From an uncultured Collinsella sp. (GTDB lineage: Bacteria > Actinomycetota > Coriobacteriia > Coriobacteriales > Coriobacteriaceae), in the NCBI GenBank assembly GCA_900547805.1, contig URIE01000070.1, positions 1 to 9,510 on the forward strand: a DNA stretch of 9,510 bases, given 5' to 3'. The notes under the pieces are model-generated. The model did no database searches. It was given only the letters and a program-made list of their open reading frames with translations, and was not told the DNA's origin. The translations under genes were made by a program, and so were the position numbers. Positions 1 through 6,691 of the stretch are shown piece by piece (the stretch's first letter is position 1; every line of letters begins with the position of its first letter).

Positions 1-36
1 GAGGCATGACCAGAAGGTCTATGCCTCGCCTTTTTC
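1..36 (+). terminator. Rho-independent terminator of a plus-strand gene to the left
   Basis: Bases 1-7 pair with 21-27 and bases 8-11 pair with 16-19. This gives an 11-bp stem with a single bulged T at 20 and an AGAA tetraloop (12-15). It is followed by GCC and a run of five T (31-35) on the plus strand. On the minus strand no T-run follows within the window, so plus-strand use is the better reading. The gene it would end lies left of the window. The stem could extend beyond base 1. Confidence 0.75.
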
Positions 37-103
37 ATGCCAACTTGTTCGGCTTGGACGTCGCTCGCTGTCCGTCCTCTACTTGTGGTGTCGCCATTGT
101 TGA

Positions 104-142
104 GGGGTAGCTAATTTGGGACGGGGCTCTTTTAGCTACCCC
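104..142. repeat. Short inverted repeat (11-bp arms)
   Basis: Arms 104-114 and 132-142 are perfect reverse complements (GGGGTAGCTAA / TTAGCTACCCC) around a 17-base loop containing GGGACGGGG. No T-run follows on either strand, so it does not look like a standard terminator. It lies 9 bases from a second, longer palindrome (152-222), and the two together look like a small cluster of dispersed palindromic repeats. Copy number elsewhere in the genome cannot be seen from here. Confidence 0.6.
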
Positions 143-151
143 GTGCCCATC

Positions 152-222
152 TAAGTTGCGGTGAAATAGGGACTGTTTGGGGGCAGTAGGCCGGTAATCA
201 GTCCCTATTTCACCGCAACTTA
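152..222. repeat. Long perfect inverted repeat (24-bp arms)
   Basis: Bases 152-175 and 199-222 are perfect 24-bp reverse complements separated by a 23-base loop. The arms include GAAATAGGGACTG and its complement. The element ends 15 bases past the stop codon of the HAD phosphatase, so it would form a strong hairpin at the 3' end of that transcript. The lack of a following T-tract on either strand argues against a simple intrinsic terminator. It resembles REP-like or MITE-like palindromes and shares an AGGGAC core with the palindrome at 6078-6148. The class is inferred; the palindrome itself is seen directly. Confidence 0.75.
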
Positions 223-237
223 TTGGTGGGCGGCTCG

Positions 238-906
238 CTAGTCGCCCAAGATCAGCGAAGTGAGTTCGTCTTGGGTGTCCACTACGTAGTCGGCGCCGGC
301 GGCTTCGAGCTCTGCTCGGCCGCGGAAGCCCCAGGTGACGCCGGCGCTCTTAAGGCCGGCATTGTGGCCGGTCAGAACATCGACATTCGAATCGCCAACG
401 TAGAGCGTGGTCGCCGGGTCGGCGCCCAGCTCCTCCATTACATGCAGCGTGACGGGAGCCTCGGGCTTGGGTGGAAACGCGTCGACACGACCCTGCACCA
501 GCGCAAAACGATCGGGGCCAAAGTACTTTTCGATAAGCGGAGCCGCCGAAATATGGTCCTTGTTGGTGAGCACGGCAAGCTCAACGCCCGCGGCGCGCAG
601 ACGGTCGAGCATCTCGACCGTGCCGGCATAGGGGGCGGTGTGGTCCTCCTTGTGCTCGCCGTAATAAGCCCTAAACTCGGCGAGCGTCTGCTCAAACATG
701 CGGCCGTCGCCCGCGTACTCGGCGGGCATAAAGCGCTCGACCAGCTTGAGCATGCCGTTTCCCACCTTGTAGCGGTACTCGTCCACGGCAAACGTGGGCC
801 AGCCGTGCAGCTCGCAGGTATGGTTGCCGGCTGTCGCCAGGTCCTCGAGCGTATTGAGGATGGTGCCGTCCAGATCAAAGATCACATGGGAATAAGCTGC
901 TGTCAT
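238..906 (-). CDS. HAD-family hydrolase, phosphoglycolate phosphatase (Gph)-like
   Basis: A 222-residue cytosolic phosphatase of the haloacid dehalogenase superfamily, subfamily with an alpha-helical cap. All four HAD motifs are visible. Motif I is DLDGT (nucleophile D11, acid/base D13), motif II has T114 in AVLTNKD, motif III has K147 in FPPKPEAP, and motif IV is GDSNVD (D172, D176) for Mg binding. The region between about 20 and 90 is the helical cap. Length and motif pattern fit phosphoglycolate or pyrophosphate (PpaX-like) phosphatases, but the substrate cannot be read from sequence. The ATG at 906 is chosen because AGGAG lies 6 bases upstream and DLDGT then falls at residue 11; in-frame ATGs further upstream (up to 1011) have no such support. 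It follows hypE on the same strand after 125 bases and may be the last gene of that transcript. It has no obvious role in hydrogenase maturation. Confidence 0.9.
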   Translation of the reverse strand: MTAAYSHVIFDLDGTILNTLEDLATAGNHTCELHGWPTFAVDEYRYKVGNGMLKLVERFMPAEYAGDGRMFEQTLAEFRAYYGEHKEDHTAPYAGTVEMLDRLRAAGVELAVLTNKDHISAAPLIEKYFGPDRFALVQGRVDAFPPKPEAPVTLHVMEELGADPATTLYVGDSNVDVLTGHNAGLKSAGVTWGFRGRAELEAAGADYVVDTQDELTSLILGD

Positions 907-945
907 GGGTGCTCCTGCCGTTTGAGTTGTAAAGCGCACCCCATG
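904..945 (-). promoter_or_regulatory. Hairpin enclosing the start codon of the HAD phosphatase
   Basis: On the minus strand CATGGGGTGC (945-936) can pair with GCACCCATG (912-904), giving nine pairs with one bulged G. The second arm contains the ATG start codon, and the AGGAG ribosome binding site lies at the loop edge, overlapping the base of the arm. Such a structure would be expected to reduce ribosome access. The pairing is seen directly; a regulatory role is inference. It sits 5 bases from a second hairpin (951-1025). Confidence 0.4.
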
Positions 946-950
946 ATACT

Positions 951-1025
951 GGGCTTGCGCGTCGGGCGTGCCTGGAATCTGAACATCTTTAACGGCATCG
1001 GGGCGCATCACGCCAGCGCAAGCCC
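951..1025 (-). promoter_or_regulatory. Structured hypE-HAD intercistronic hairpin
   Basis: Bases 951-960 and 1016-1025 are a perfect 10-bp inverted repeat (GGGCTTGCGC / GCGCAAGCCC). Just inside, 965-970 pairs with 1009-1014 for six more pairs across a 4-by-1 internal loop. The apical part is about 38 bases. It begins 6 bases after the hypE stop codon. No T-tract follows on the minus strand, so it does not look like an intrinsic terminator. It could be a processing or stabilising hairpin between the two cistrons, or a cis-regulatory RNA. I do not recognise it as a known riboswitch class. Confidence 0.45.
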
Positions 1026-1031
1026 TTGCCG

Positions 1032-2066
1032 TTAGCAGATCCTGGGCAGCTGCTCTCCCACGAGCATGTCGAGGATACGCGTCGAGCCCCAGCCGGTGCG
1101 CACACGCACGGCGGGACGAGCACCTTCGGCGACCGGCAGCACGCGACCGATGATGGCGGCGTTCTCGCCGTAGCGGGCGGCACGCATGGCTGCTAGCGCG
1201 GCATCGGCCTGCTCAGCCGGCACCACGGCGACCATCTTGCCCTCGTTGGCAACCTGCAGCACGTCGTAGCCGAGCATCTCGCAGGCGGCCTGCACGTCGG
1301 GGCGCACGGGTACGGCGTCCTCGTCAATCTCCATGGCAACGCCGCTGGCCTGCGCAAACTCGTTGAGCGTGGAGGCCAGGCCTCCGCGCGTGGGGTCGCG
1401 GAAGCAGCGCGTGTCGGGGGCGGCGGCCAGCACGTCGGCAATCAGGTGGTTGAGCGGCGCGGCGTCGCTCTCGATGCTGCTCGAGAACGCCAGGCCCTCG
1501 CGCTGGCTCATGATGGCGATACCGTGGTCGCCTAGCGTGCCCGAGACCAGGATGACGTCGCCGGGCTGGCAGTTGGCGCCGCTGAGCGTCACGCCCGTAG
1601 GAACCTCGCCCACGCCGGCGGTGTTGATGTAGACGCCGTCGGCCCCGCCGCGCTCGACCACCTTGGTGTCGCCGGTGATAATTGCCACGCCTGCCTCGCG
1701 CGCGGTCTCGGCCATGGTCTGCACAATCTGGCGCAGTTCATCCATGGGATAGCCCTCTTCGAGGATAAAGCCGCACGAAAGATAACGCACGTTGGCGCCC
1801 GAGGTCGCGACGTCGTTGACGGTTCCGCATACGGCGAGCCTGCCGATGTTGCCACCGGGGAAGAACTGCGGCGTCACCACAAAGCTGTCGGTCGACATGG
1901 CGATGCGCCCGCTTGCGGGCAGCGCGGCGACGCCGGCATCGTTGCCCGCAAGCAGCTCGGGCGACCCAAAGGCATCCAGAAAGACCTCGTCGATAATGCG
2001 CTTCATCATCTGGCCGCCGGAGCCGTGGCCCAGCAGGACAGTGCTATCGGTGACGCTATGGGACAT
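1032..2066 (-). CDS. hypE: HypE, carbamoyl/thiocarboxamide dehydratase of NiFe-hydrogenase maturation
   Basis: HypE accepts the carbamoyl group made by HypF on its C-terminal cysteine and dehydrates it with ATP to a thiocyanate, the source of the two CN ligands of the hydrogenase iron. The 344-residue protein is full length for the family. It belongs to the PurM/ThiL-like ATP-binding fold: LLGHGSGG near residue 12, a NDAG segment near 42, the STDSFVV strand, TGDTKVV in the first half, and the second-half segments SGTLGDHGIAIM and FRDPTRGGLAS. It ends in LPRIC, with the catalytic cysteine as the last residue (C344), as required for activity. The ATG at 2066 has TTGGAG 8 bases upstream. It follows the hypD stop by 29 bases and is probably cotranscribed with hypC and hypD. 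Confidence 0.97.
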   Translation of the reverse strand: MSHSVTDSTVLLGHGSGGQMMKRIIDEVFLDAFGSPELLAGNDAGVAALPASGRIAMSTDSFVVTPQFFPGGNIGRLAVCGTVNDVATSGANVRYLSCGFILEEGYPMDELRQIVQTMAETAREAGVAIITGDTKVVERGGADGVYINTAGVGEVPTGVTLSGANCQPGDVILVSGTLGDHGIAIMSQREGLAFSSSIESDAAPLNHLIADVLAAAPDTRCFRDPTRGGLASTLNEFAQASGVAMEIDEDAVPVRPDVQAACEMLGYDVLQVANEGKMVAVVPAEQADAALAAMRAARYGENAAIIGRVLPVAEGARPAVRVRTGWGSTRILDMLVGEQLPRIC

Positions 2067-2095
2067 ATCGAAAACTCCAATCGAGGGTGTTTGGG

Positions 2096-3208
2096 CTAGT
2101 CATGATAACGATAATGTGCCGCGCAGCTGCCTTCCGAGCTCACCATGCACGGGCCAACAGGATGCTCGGGCGTGCAGGCGTGGCCGAACAGCGGACAGTC
2201 GCTCGGCGCTATGGCCCCGCGCAGCACGTCGCCGCAACGGCATCCGCGCGGCTCGATCGTCGGTTCGAGCGGCATGTCATAGCGGGCGCCGGCGTCAAAG
2301 CGCGAGAACTCGGGGCGGATGGAAAGGCCCGAGGCGGCAATCGGTCCCAGCCCGCGCCACGTGGTATCGCACGGCTCAAACACCTGCTCGACCAGCTGGC
2401 GCGCCACGGGGTTGCCGTCCACGTTGACGCCGCGACGGTAGGCGTTGTCGATCGCGGGCTGCCCCTCAACAACCATCTGCACCAGCATGCAGATGCCCTG
2501 CAGAATATCGACCGGCTCAAATCCGGTAACCACGCCCGGGGTGCTGAATTCGTCGACCAAAAAACCAAAGGGCGCCAGGCCTGCGATGGTGGCGACATGG
2601 CCCGGCAGGATAAAGCCGTCGATGGTCGTCTCGGGGTCGTTGGCAATCGTGCGCAGCGCCGGTGGCGTGGTCTTGTGGGCGCAATAGACCGAGAAGTTCT
2701 GGAGCCCGCGCGCATCTGCCTCCAGGATGGCGGCGGCAATGGTGGGCGTCGTGGTCTCAAAGCCCACGCCCATAAAGATGACCGGGCGGTCGGGGTTGTG
2801 CTCGGCAATATCGAGCGCGTCGAGTGGCGAGTAGACGATGCGGATGTCGCGTCCGGCTGCCTTTTGCGCGGCAAGCGAGGTAGACGATCCGGGCACGCGC
2901 ATCATGTCACCAAAGGTAGTGATGATGGCGCCGTCCATCTTGGCGAGTGCGATTGCGTGGTCGATATCGCGGTTGGCGGTGACGCAGACCGGACAGCCCG
3001 GGCCGCTCAGCAGCTTGAGCCCCGCCGGCATAATGGAGCGAAAGCCATAGCGGCCGATGCTCACGGTGTGCGTGCCGCAGACTTCCATAAGGTTGATGGT
3101 GCGGTCGCCGACAAGCTCATGGATGCGCTCGATGAGCTCGCGGGCAAGCTTGGGGTCGCGGAATGCCGAAAAGTCGATACCGGAGTGAACCGGCTGTGCC
3201 GCCGCCAC
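2096..3208 (-). CDS. hypD: HypD, Fe-S scaffold for the Fe(CN)2CO cofactor of NiFe-hydrogenase
   Basis: HypD forms a complex with HypC that carries iron while the CN and CO ligands are attached. The 370-residue protein is of normal length. Visible motifs are MEVCGTHT (C44), SGPGCPVC (C72, C75), a central FMGVGFETTTPT segment, and a cysteine-rich C-terminus (C323, C325, C338, C345, C354, C362, including CPLFG and GPCMVSSEG) that supplies ligands for the 4Fe-4S cluster. Translation starts at a GTG (3208). The stop codon of hypC shares its last base with this start (TAGTG), a classic arrangement for translational coupling and equal amounts of the two partners. GAGG lies about 8 bases upstream inside hypC. 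Confidence 0.97.
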   Translation of the reverse strand: MAAAQPVHSGIDFSAFRDPKLARELIERIHELVGDRTINLMEVCGTHTVSIGRYGFRSIMPAGLKLLSGPGCPVCVTANRDIDHAIALAKMDGAIITTFGDMMRVPGSSTSLAAQKAAGRDIRIVYSPLDALDIAEHNPDRPVIFMGVGFETTTPTIAAAILEADARGLQNFSVYCAHKTTPPALRTIANDPETTIDGFILPGHVATIAGLAPFGFLVDEFSTPGVVTGFEPVDILQGICMLVQMVVEGQPAIDNAYRRGVNVDGNPVARQLVEQVFEPCDTTWRGLGPIAASGLSIRPEFSRFDAGARYDMPLEPTIEPRGCRCGDVLRGAIAPSDCPLFGHACTPEHPVGPCMVSSEGSCAAHYRYHD

Positions 3209-3468
3209 TAGTATGCCTCGGCCGGGTTGGTGACCAGCTGGTCCTCTTCGACCAGCTCAGTCATGGTATTGACCAGGTCGAGCGTCTCTTGAGCTTCCTG
3301 CTCGTCGACAATCTGGATGCCAAAGCCGGCGTGTACGAGAACATAGTCGCCCACCTGTGCCGTCGGCACAAGTCGCAGCGACACGGGGCGCTCGATGCCC
3401 ATCATGTCGACGGTCGCCTTTAGGTCGTCGTCGCGTTTGACCACTTTACCGGGAACGGCAAGGCACAT
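3208..3468 (-). CDS. hypC: HypC/HybG-family hydrogenase maturation chaperone
   Basis: A small (86-residue) chaperone that binds HypD during Fe(CN)2CO assembly and then delivers the unit to the hydrogenase large-subunit precursor. It begins with MCLAVPGKV; the cysteine at position 2, exposed after removal of Met, is the iron and partner contact. The conserved VHAGFGI segment with H46 follows in the OB-like barrel, and the C-terminal helix is acidic (EEDQLV). The ATG at 3468 is preceded by AAGGGG at good spacing. It overlaps the hypD start by one base. Confidence 0.97.
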   Translation of the reverse strand: MCLAVPGKVVKRDDDLKATVDMMGIERPVSLRLVPTAQVGDYVLVHAGFGIQIVDEQEAQETLDLVNTMTELVEEDQLVTNPAEAY

Positions 3469-3506
3469 AATGTTCCCCTTTTATACGCTTTGCGCTGGAT
3501 GGGCGC

Positions 3507-3528
3507 TTAATAGTCCATCAGTTGATGG
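3507..3528 (-). promoter_or_regulatory. Palindrome and possible promoter in the hypF-hypC gap
   Basis: The 131-base gap between hypF and hypC holds a perfect 6-bp inverted repeat with a 2-base centre (CCATCA GT TGATGG, 3515-3528). Beside it, on the minus strand, is TATTAA (3512-3507), a weak -10 candidate about 30 bases ahead of the hypC ATG. No convincing -35 is seen. The layout would suit an operator lying in a promoter spacer and controlling hypCDE, but this is speculative. The palindrome does not match the E. coli NikR operator (GTATGA-N16-TCATAC) or an FNR box. Confidence 0.25.
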
Positions 3529-3599
3529 TAGCGCTCGCGGGGGACACGAGCAAACGCGTTACACCTGTGAGACGGCTGCGCATGGGCTGGCCAAACAGC

Positions 3600-6053
3600 C
3601 TACTGCGGTATGACCTGCGCGAGCCGGGCGCGGGCGACCGCCGCCTGGCCGTAGGCGATGCAGCCGTCGTTGACGGGCACAGTGCGGGGAACCAAGGCGG
3701 CAAGACCGGCGTCTTTGAGCTCGCGCGTGAGGAGCCGAAGCAAAAGCCGGTTCATGAATACGCCGCCCGAGAGCGCGACGGTGTCGATGCCTTCGCGAGC
3801 GCAGATTTCGCTTGCGATACGTGCCGATGCGCGTGCAATGGCGATATGGAAGCCGAGTGCGAGCCTGCCGGTTGGCACGCCGGCCTCGATTCCACTCAAA
3901 AGCGCCTCAAAAAGCGGTTTGGGATCCAAAATCGGGGAGCCGTCGGCAGGTGTTGATGCACCAACCTGGCTGTCGGTAGAGGAGGCGTTTTCTCTGCCGA
4001 ACGCGCGCCAAGCGGCGGCCTCGAGCTCGATGGCGGGTTCGCCCTCGTAGGTTGCAGTGCCGCAGATGTCCAAGATCGCCGCCGCGGCGTCAAACAGACG
4101 GCCCATACTGCTCGTTCGCGGGCTGTTGATGTTCCGCTTGATCATCGTGGTCGTGATACTGCGCGTCTGCTCATCGAGGCCGCCCAGGAGTCCCGCGGCA
4201 CCCGGATGTTCGAGTAGATCGAGCTCGCTCAGCAGGGCAAAGGCGTTGCGTCGGGCGTCGCGCACAGATGCGGCGCCACCGGGGAGTGCCCAGGTACGCA
4301 GGTGCGCGGTGCGCTCAAAATCGGCGAGGCCGGCGACAAGAAACTCACCGCCCCAAATGGTTCCGTCGGTGCCAGCGCCCGTTCCATCGAAGGCGATGCC
4401 AAGTACGCGCGCATTGGGTGCAAGCTGTCCTGTGGCGATAGCCTCAGCCATCACGCTCGCGATATGCGCATGATGGTGCTGGACTTCGATAAGCGGCAGA
4501 TTGTGCTCGCGCGCCTGTTCGCGTGCCCACTGACTCGATAGGTAGCTGGGGTGCAAGTCGCAGGCCAGCGCGGCGGGCGCTAGGTCAAAAAGGTCTTCCA
4601 GTCGCGTGCGTGCCGCATTCCACGCATCGAAAGTCGCACCGTTTTCGACATCGCCGATATGCTGCGACACAAAACAGGCCGACGTTCCATTCGCGTCTTC
4701 GCGCGTGAGTGCGATCGTGGCCTTTTGCTGCGGGCCGCAGGCGAGCACACAGGGCGCGGCGCTGGCGAGTGCCGGCAGCGGCAACGGCTGCGGGGCGTAC
4801 CCGCGAGCGCGGCGCACGGGCATAACGACCCCGTCGACCACACGTACCACGGAGTCGTCGTAGCGCGAGAGGATCGCGCGGTCATTGCCGAGCAGCGCGT
4901 CGGCGATGCCGGCGGCAACGAGATGCTCCCAGGCAAGATCGTCATCGGTCTCGATGGGCTCTTCGCTCAAGTTTCCGCTGGTCATAACCAGCGCGTGCAT
5001 GCCATGCGTTTCTGCCGCGGCAAGCAGCAGATGCTGAAGCGGGGTATAGGGGAGCATGACGCCGAGCTCGGGCAGATCGTGCGCAACGGACGGCGCAAGT
5101 GCGAGAGCATCGAAGGAATCTCCCATGCCAACACCACGCCGGCGCAGCAGCACGATGGGGCGGATGCTGCCGGCCAGCAAGTCGCGCTCGGCGTCGTTGA
5201 CACGGCACAGGCGCTCGGCATCGGTAAGGTCGCGCACCATAACGGCAAGCGGCTTGTTGCTGCGGCGCTTGTGACGGCGCAGCTCGACTACTGCTTGCTC
5301 GTTGGCGGCGTCGCAAGCCAGATGGAATCCGCCCAGGCCCTTGATGGCAACAATGCCGCCGGCCTCGAGCAGCTCGACACAGCGCTCGATAATAGCGTCG
5401 CTAGACTCGCGCGTGTCGCCGACAGCCGGCGTCGCCTCTGAGCTCTCGAGCACCATGCCGCCTGCCGCCTCGCGCCAGGTAATATGCGGCCCGCAGTCAA
5501 AGCAGGCATCGGGCTGCGCATGAAAGCGCCGGTCAAGTGGGTCGGCATACTCCGCGGCGCATTCGGGGCACATGGGAAAGCGATCCATAGAGGTGGCCGC
5601 TCGATCATAAGGCAGCGAGCGGATGATGGTAAAGCGCGGGCCGCAGTTGGTGCAGTTGATAAAGGGGTAGTGATAGCGTCGGTCGGCGGGATCGAACAGT
5701 TCGCGCAGGCAGTCGTCGCAGGTGGCGATATCGGGCGAGACGAGCGTCGTATGCGCAGTCTGGTCCTGTGACGCCACAATGCGAAAGCCCTGTTCATTGG
5801 CAGCATCCCAAGTGCCGGGCTCCAAATCCGCAACGTCGACGCGCTCCACGCGGGCAGCCGCGGGTGCGTGCTCCGACAGCGCGGCGACAAAGCCGTCGAC
5901 GGCCGCACCCGAGGCATGCGCCTCGACATGCACGCCGTCGCCTGCGTTGAGCACCCAGCCGCAGATGCCATGCGCCATGGCCTCGCGATACACAAACGGC
6001 CGCATGCCAACGCCCTGCACAATGCCCGTCACATGAATATGCACATGCCGCAT
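3600..6053 (-). CDS. hypF: HypF, carbamoyltransferase of NiFe-hydrogenase maturation
   Basis: HypF converts carbamoyl phosphate and ATP to carbamoyl-AMP and transfers the carbamoyl group to the C-terminal Cys of HypE, the first step of cyanide ligand synthesis. The 817-residue protein has the full domain order. An acylphosphatase-like domain comes first (residues 1-90, with GVGMRPFVYR and the VLNAGDG loop). The zinc-finger region has four CxxC pairs at 112/115, 134/137, 162/165 and 184/187, with the family spacing of 18, 24 and 18. A YrdC-like domain (about 220-412, KGLGGFHLACDA) follows. Last is a Kae1-like C-terminal domain with VQHHHAHIASVMAE (H526-H530), FDGTGAGTDGTIWGGE and LSGGVFMNR. 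The ATG at 6053 is chosen because GAGGGAGA lies just upstream and the protein then begins MRHVHIHVTGIVQGVG as the family does; earlier in-frame starts at 6068 (ATG) and 6071 (TTG) lack this. No hypA or hypB is nearby. Confidence 0.97.
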   Translation of the reverse strand: MRHVHIHVTGIVQGVGMRPFVYREAMAHGICGWVLNAGDGVHVEAHASGAAVDGFVAALSEHAPAAARVERVDVADLEPGTWDAANEQGFRIVASQDQTAHTTLVSPDIATCDDCLRELFDPADRRYHYPFINCTNCGPRFTIIRSLPYDRAATSMDRFPMCPECAAEYADPLDRRFHAQPDACFDCGPHITWREAAGGMVLESSEATPAVGDTRESSDAIIERCVELLEAGGIVAIKGLGGFHLACDAANEQAVVELRRHKRRSNKPLAVMVRDLTDAERLCRVNDAERDLLAGSIRPIVLLRRRGVGMGDSFDALALAPSVAHDLPELGVMLPYTPLQHLLLAAAETHGMHALVMTSGNLSEEPIETDDDLAWEHLVAAGIADALLGNDRAILSRYDDSVVRVVDGVVMPVRRARGYAPQPLPLPALASAAPCVLACGPQQKATIALTREDANGTSACFVSQHIGDVENGATFDAWNAARTRLEDLFDLAPAALACDLHPSYLSSQWAREQAREHNLPLIEVQHHHAHIASVMAEAIATGQLAPNARVLGIAFDGTGAGTDGTIWGGEFLVAGLADFERTAHLRTWALPGGAASVRDARRNAFALLSELDLLEHPGAAGLLGGLDEQTRSITTTMIKRNINSPRTSSMGRLFDAAAAILDICGTATYEGEPAIELEAAAWRAFGRENASSTDSQVGASTPADGSPILDPKPLFEALLSGIEAGVPTGRLALGFHIAIARASARIASEICAREGIDTVALSGGVFMNRLLLRLLTRELKDAGLAALVPRTVPVNDGCIAYGQAAVARARLAQVIPQ

Positions 6054-6077
6054 GCGGCTCTCCCTCATCAAAACCGA

Positions 6078-6153
6078 CCAAAAAGGGACAGGTTTATTTT
6101 GGTAGGTAAAACATCTAAACCTGCCAAAACAAACCTGTCCCTTTTTGGCAGGT
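6078..6153. repeat. Long palindromic repeat between nikR and hypF with an alternative fold
   Basis: Bases 6078-6095 pair perfectly with 6131-6148 (18 bp). After one mismatch, 6097-6102 pairs with 6124-6129 and 6104-6107 with 6119-6122, leaving an 11-base loop: about 29 pairs in all. The arms carry AAAAAGGGACAGG. A second, mutually exclusive hairpin is possible between 6119-6129 and 6143-6153 (11 bp, ACCTGCCAAAA / TTTTGGCAGGT). The element fills most of the nikR-hypF gap and ends about 10 bases before the hypF ribosome binding site. It looks like a dispersed REP-like or MITE-like repeat that may also affect readthrough into hypF. Confidence 0.75.
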
Positions 6154-6171
6154 GCGCTGCGGAAAATCCCG

Positions 6172-6690
6172 CTACAGTCCTAGGCTTTGTCCGGTGGCGG
6201 CACACGTGAGCTCGCCGTGCTTAACGCCGCGCAGGCCCAGCAGGCGGTCGGCCAGCTCGTAGACGCGCTCGCCGCGACCCTTGAGCGCCAGAATCTCCAG
6301 ACAGTTGTGGTGGTCCAGATGCACGTGCAGGGTCGAGACGATCTCGTCGGTGTAGTCGTGCTGCACCTCGTCCAGGCGGCGTGTCAGATCGCCGGTGTGG
6401 TGGTCGTAGATCATGGTGAGCGATCCGATGACCTGCTCGTCGGGCGTGCGCATCTGCTCCTTGGCGATCGAGGCGCGAATCAGGTCGCGCACGGCCTCGG
6501 AGCGGTTGGCCACGTCACCGCGGCGCGCGATCTGCTCGTCAAAGCGGCGCAGCAGGTCGTCGGGCGCGGTGACCGAAAAGCGTACCAGCTCGGAGCTGGA
6601 GCCGGCGCAACGGCAGCTCGCCTGGTCGGCCGGACCGTGCGGATGCTCGTGCTTGTGGTCGCAGCCGTGCTCGTGCTCGTGCTCGGCCAC
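6172..6690 (-). CDS. nikR: NikR, nickel-responsive repressor with His-rich N-terminal extension
   Basis: A 172-residue ribbon-helix-helix transcription factor that represses nickel uptake or related genes when bound to Ni(II). The DNA-binding domain is about residues 36-76 (RFSVTAPDDLLRRFDEQI, then NRSEAVRDLIR). The C-terminal ACT-like metal domain keeps all four high-affinity nickel ligands: H111, H122, H124 and C130, aligning with H76, H87, H89 and C95 of E. coli NikR. Also kept are LHVHLDHHNCLEILALKG and RGVKHGEL. Unusual is a leader of about 35 residues before the DNA-binding domain with seven His (4, 6, 8, 12, 14, 16, 18) and three Cys (10, 26, 28), absent from E. coli NikR. Translation starts at GTG (6690), one base after the stop of the upstream gene (TAGCGTG), with only a weak ribosome binding site, so it is probably coupled to that gene. 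The target operators are not visible here. Confidence 0.93.
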   Translation of the reverse strand: MAEHEHEHGCDHKHEHPHGPADQASCRCAGSSSELVRFSVTAPDDLLRRFDEQIARRGDVANRSEAVRDLIRASIAKEQMRTPDEQVIGSLTMIYDHHTGDLTRRLDEVQHDYTDEIVSTLHVHLDHHNCLEILALKGRGERVYELADRLLGLRGVKHGELTCAATGQSLGL

Positions 6691-6691
6691 G

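Noticed and set aside
223..1035. Plus-strand open frame of 270 codons antisense to the HAD phosphatase
   Set aside because: The minus strand encodes all four HAD motifs and has a good ribosome binding site. The antisense product looks like no protein family.
2087..3211. Plus-strand open frame of 374 codons covering all of hypD antisense
   Set aside because: HypD on the minus strand has every family motif. The antisense frame has no recognisable domain and is the usual third-position effect in GC-rich DNA.
4659..5441. Plus-strand open frame of 260 codons inside hypF
   Set aside because: It is a shadow of the hypF YrdC/Kae1 region, with no domain and no own ribosome binding site noted.
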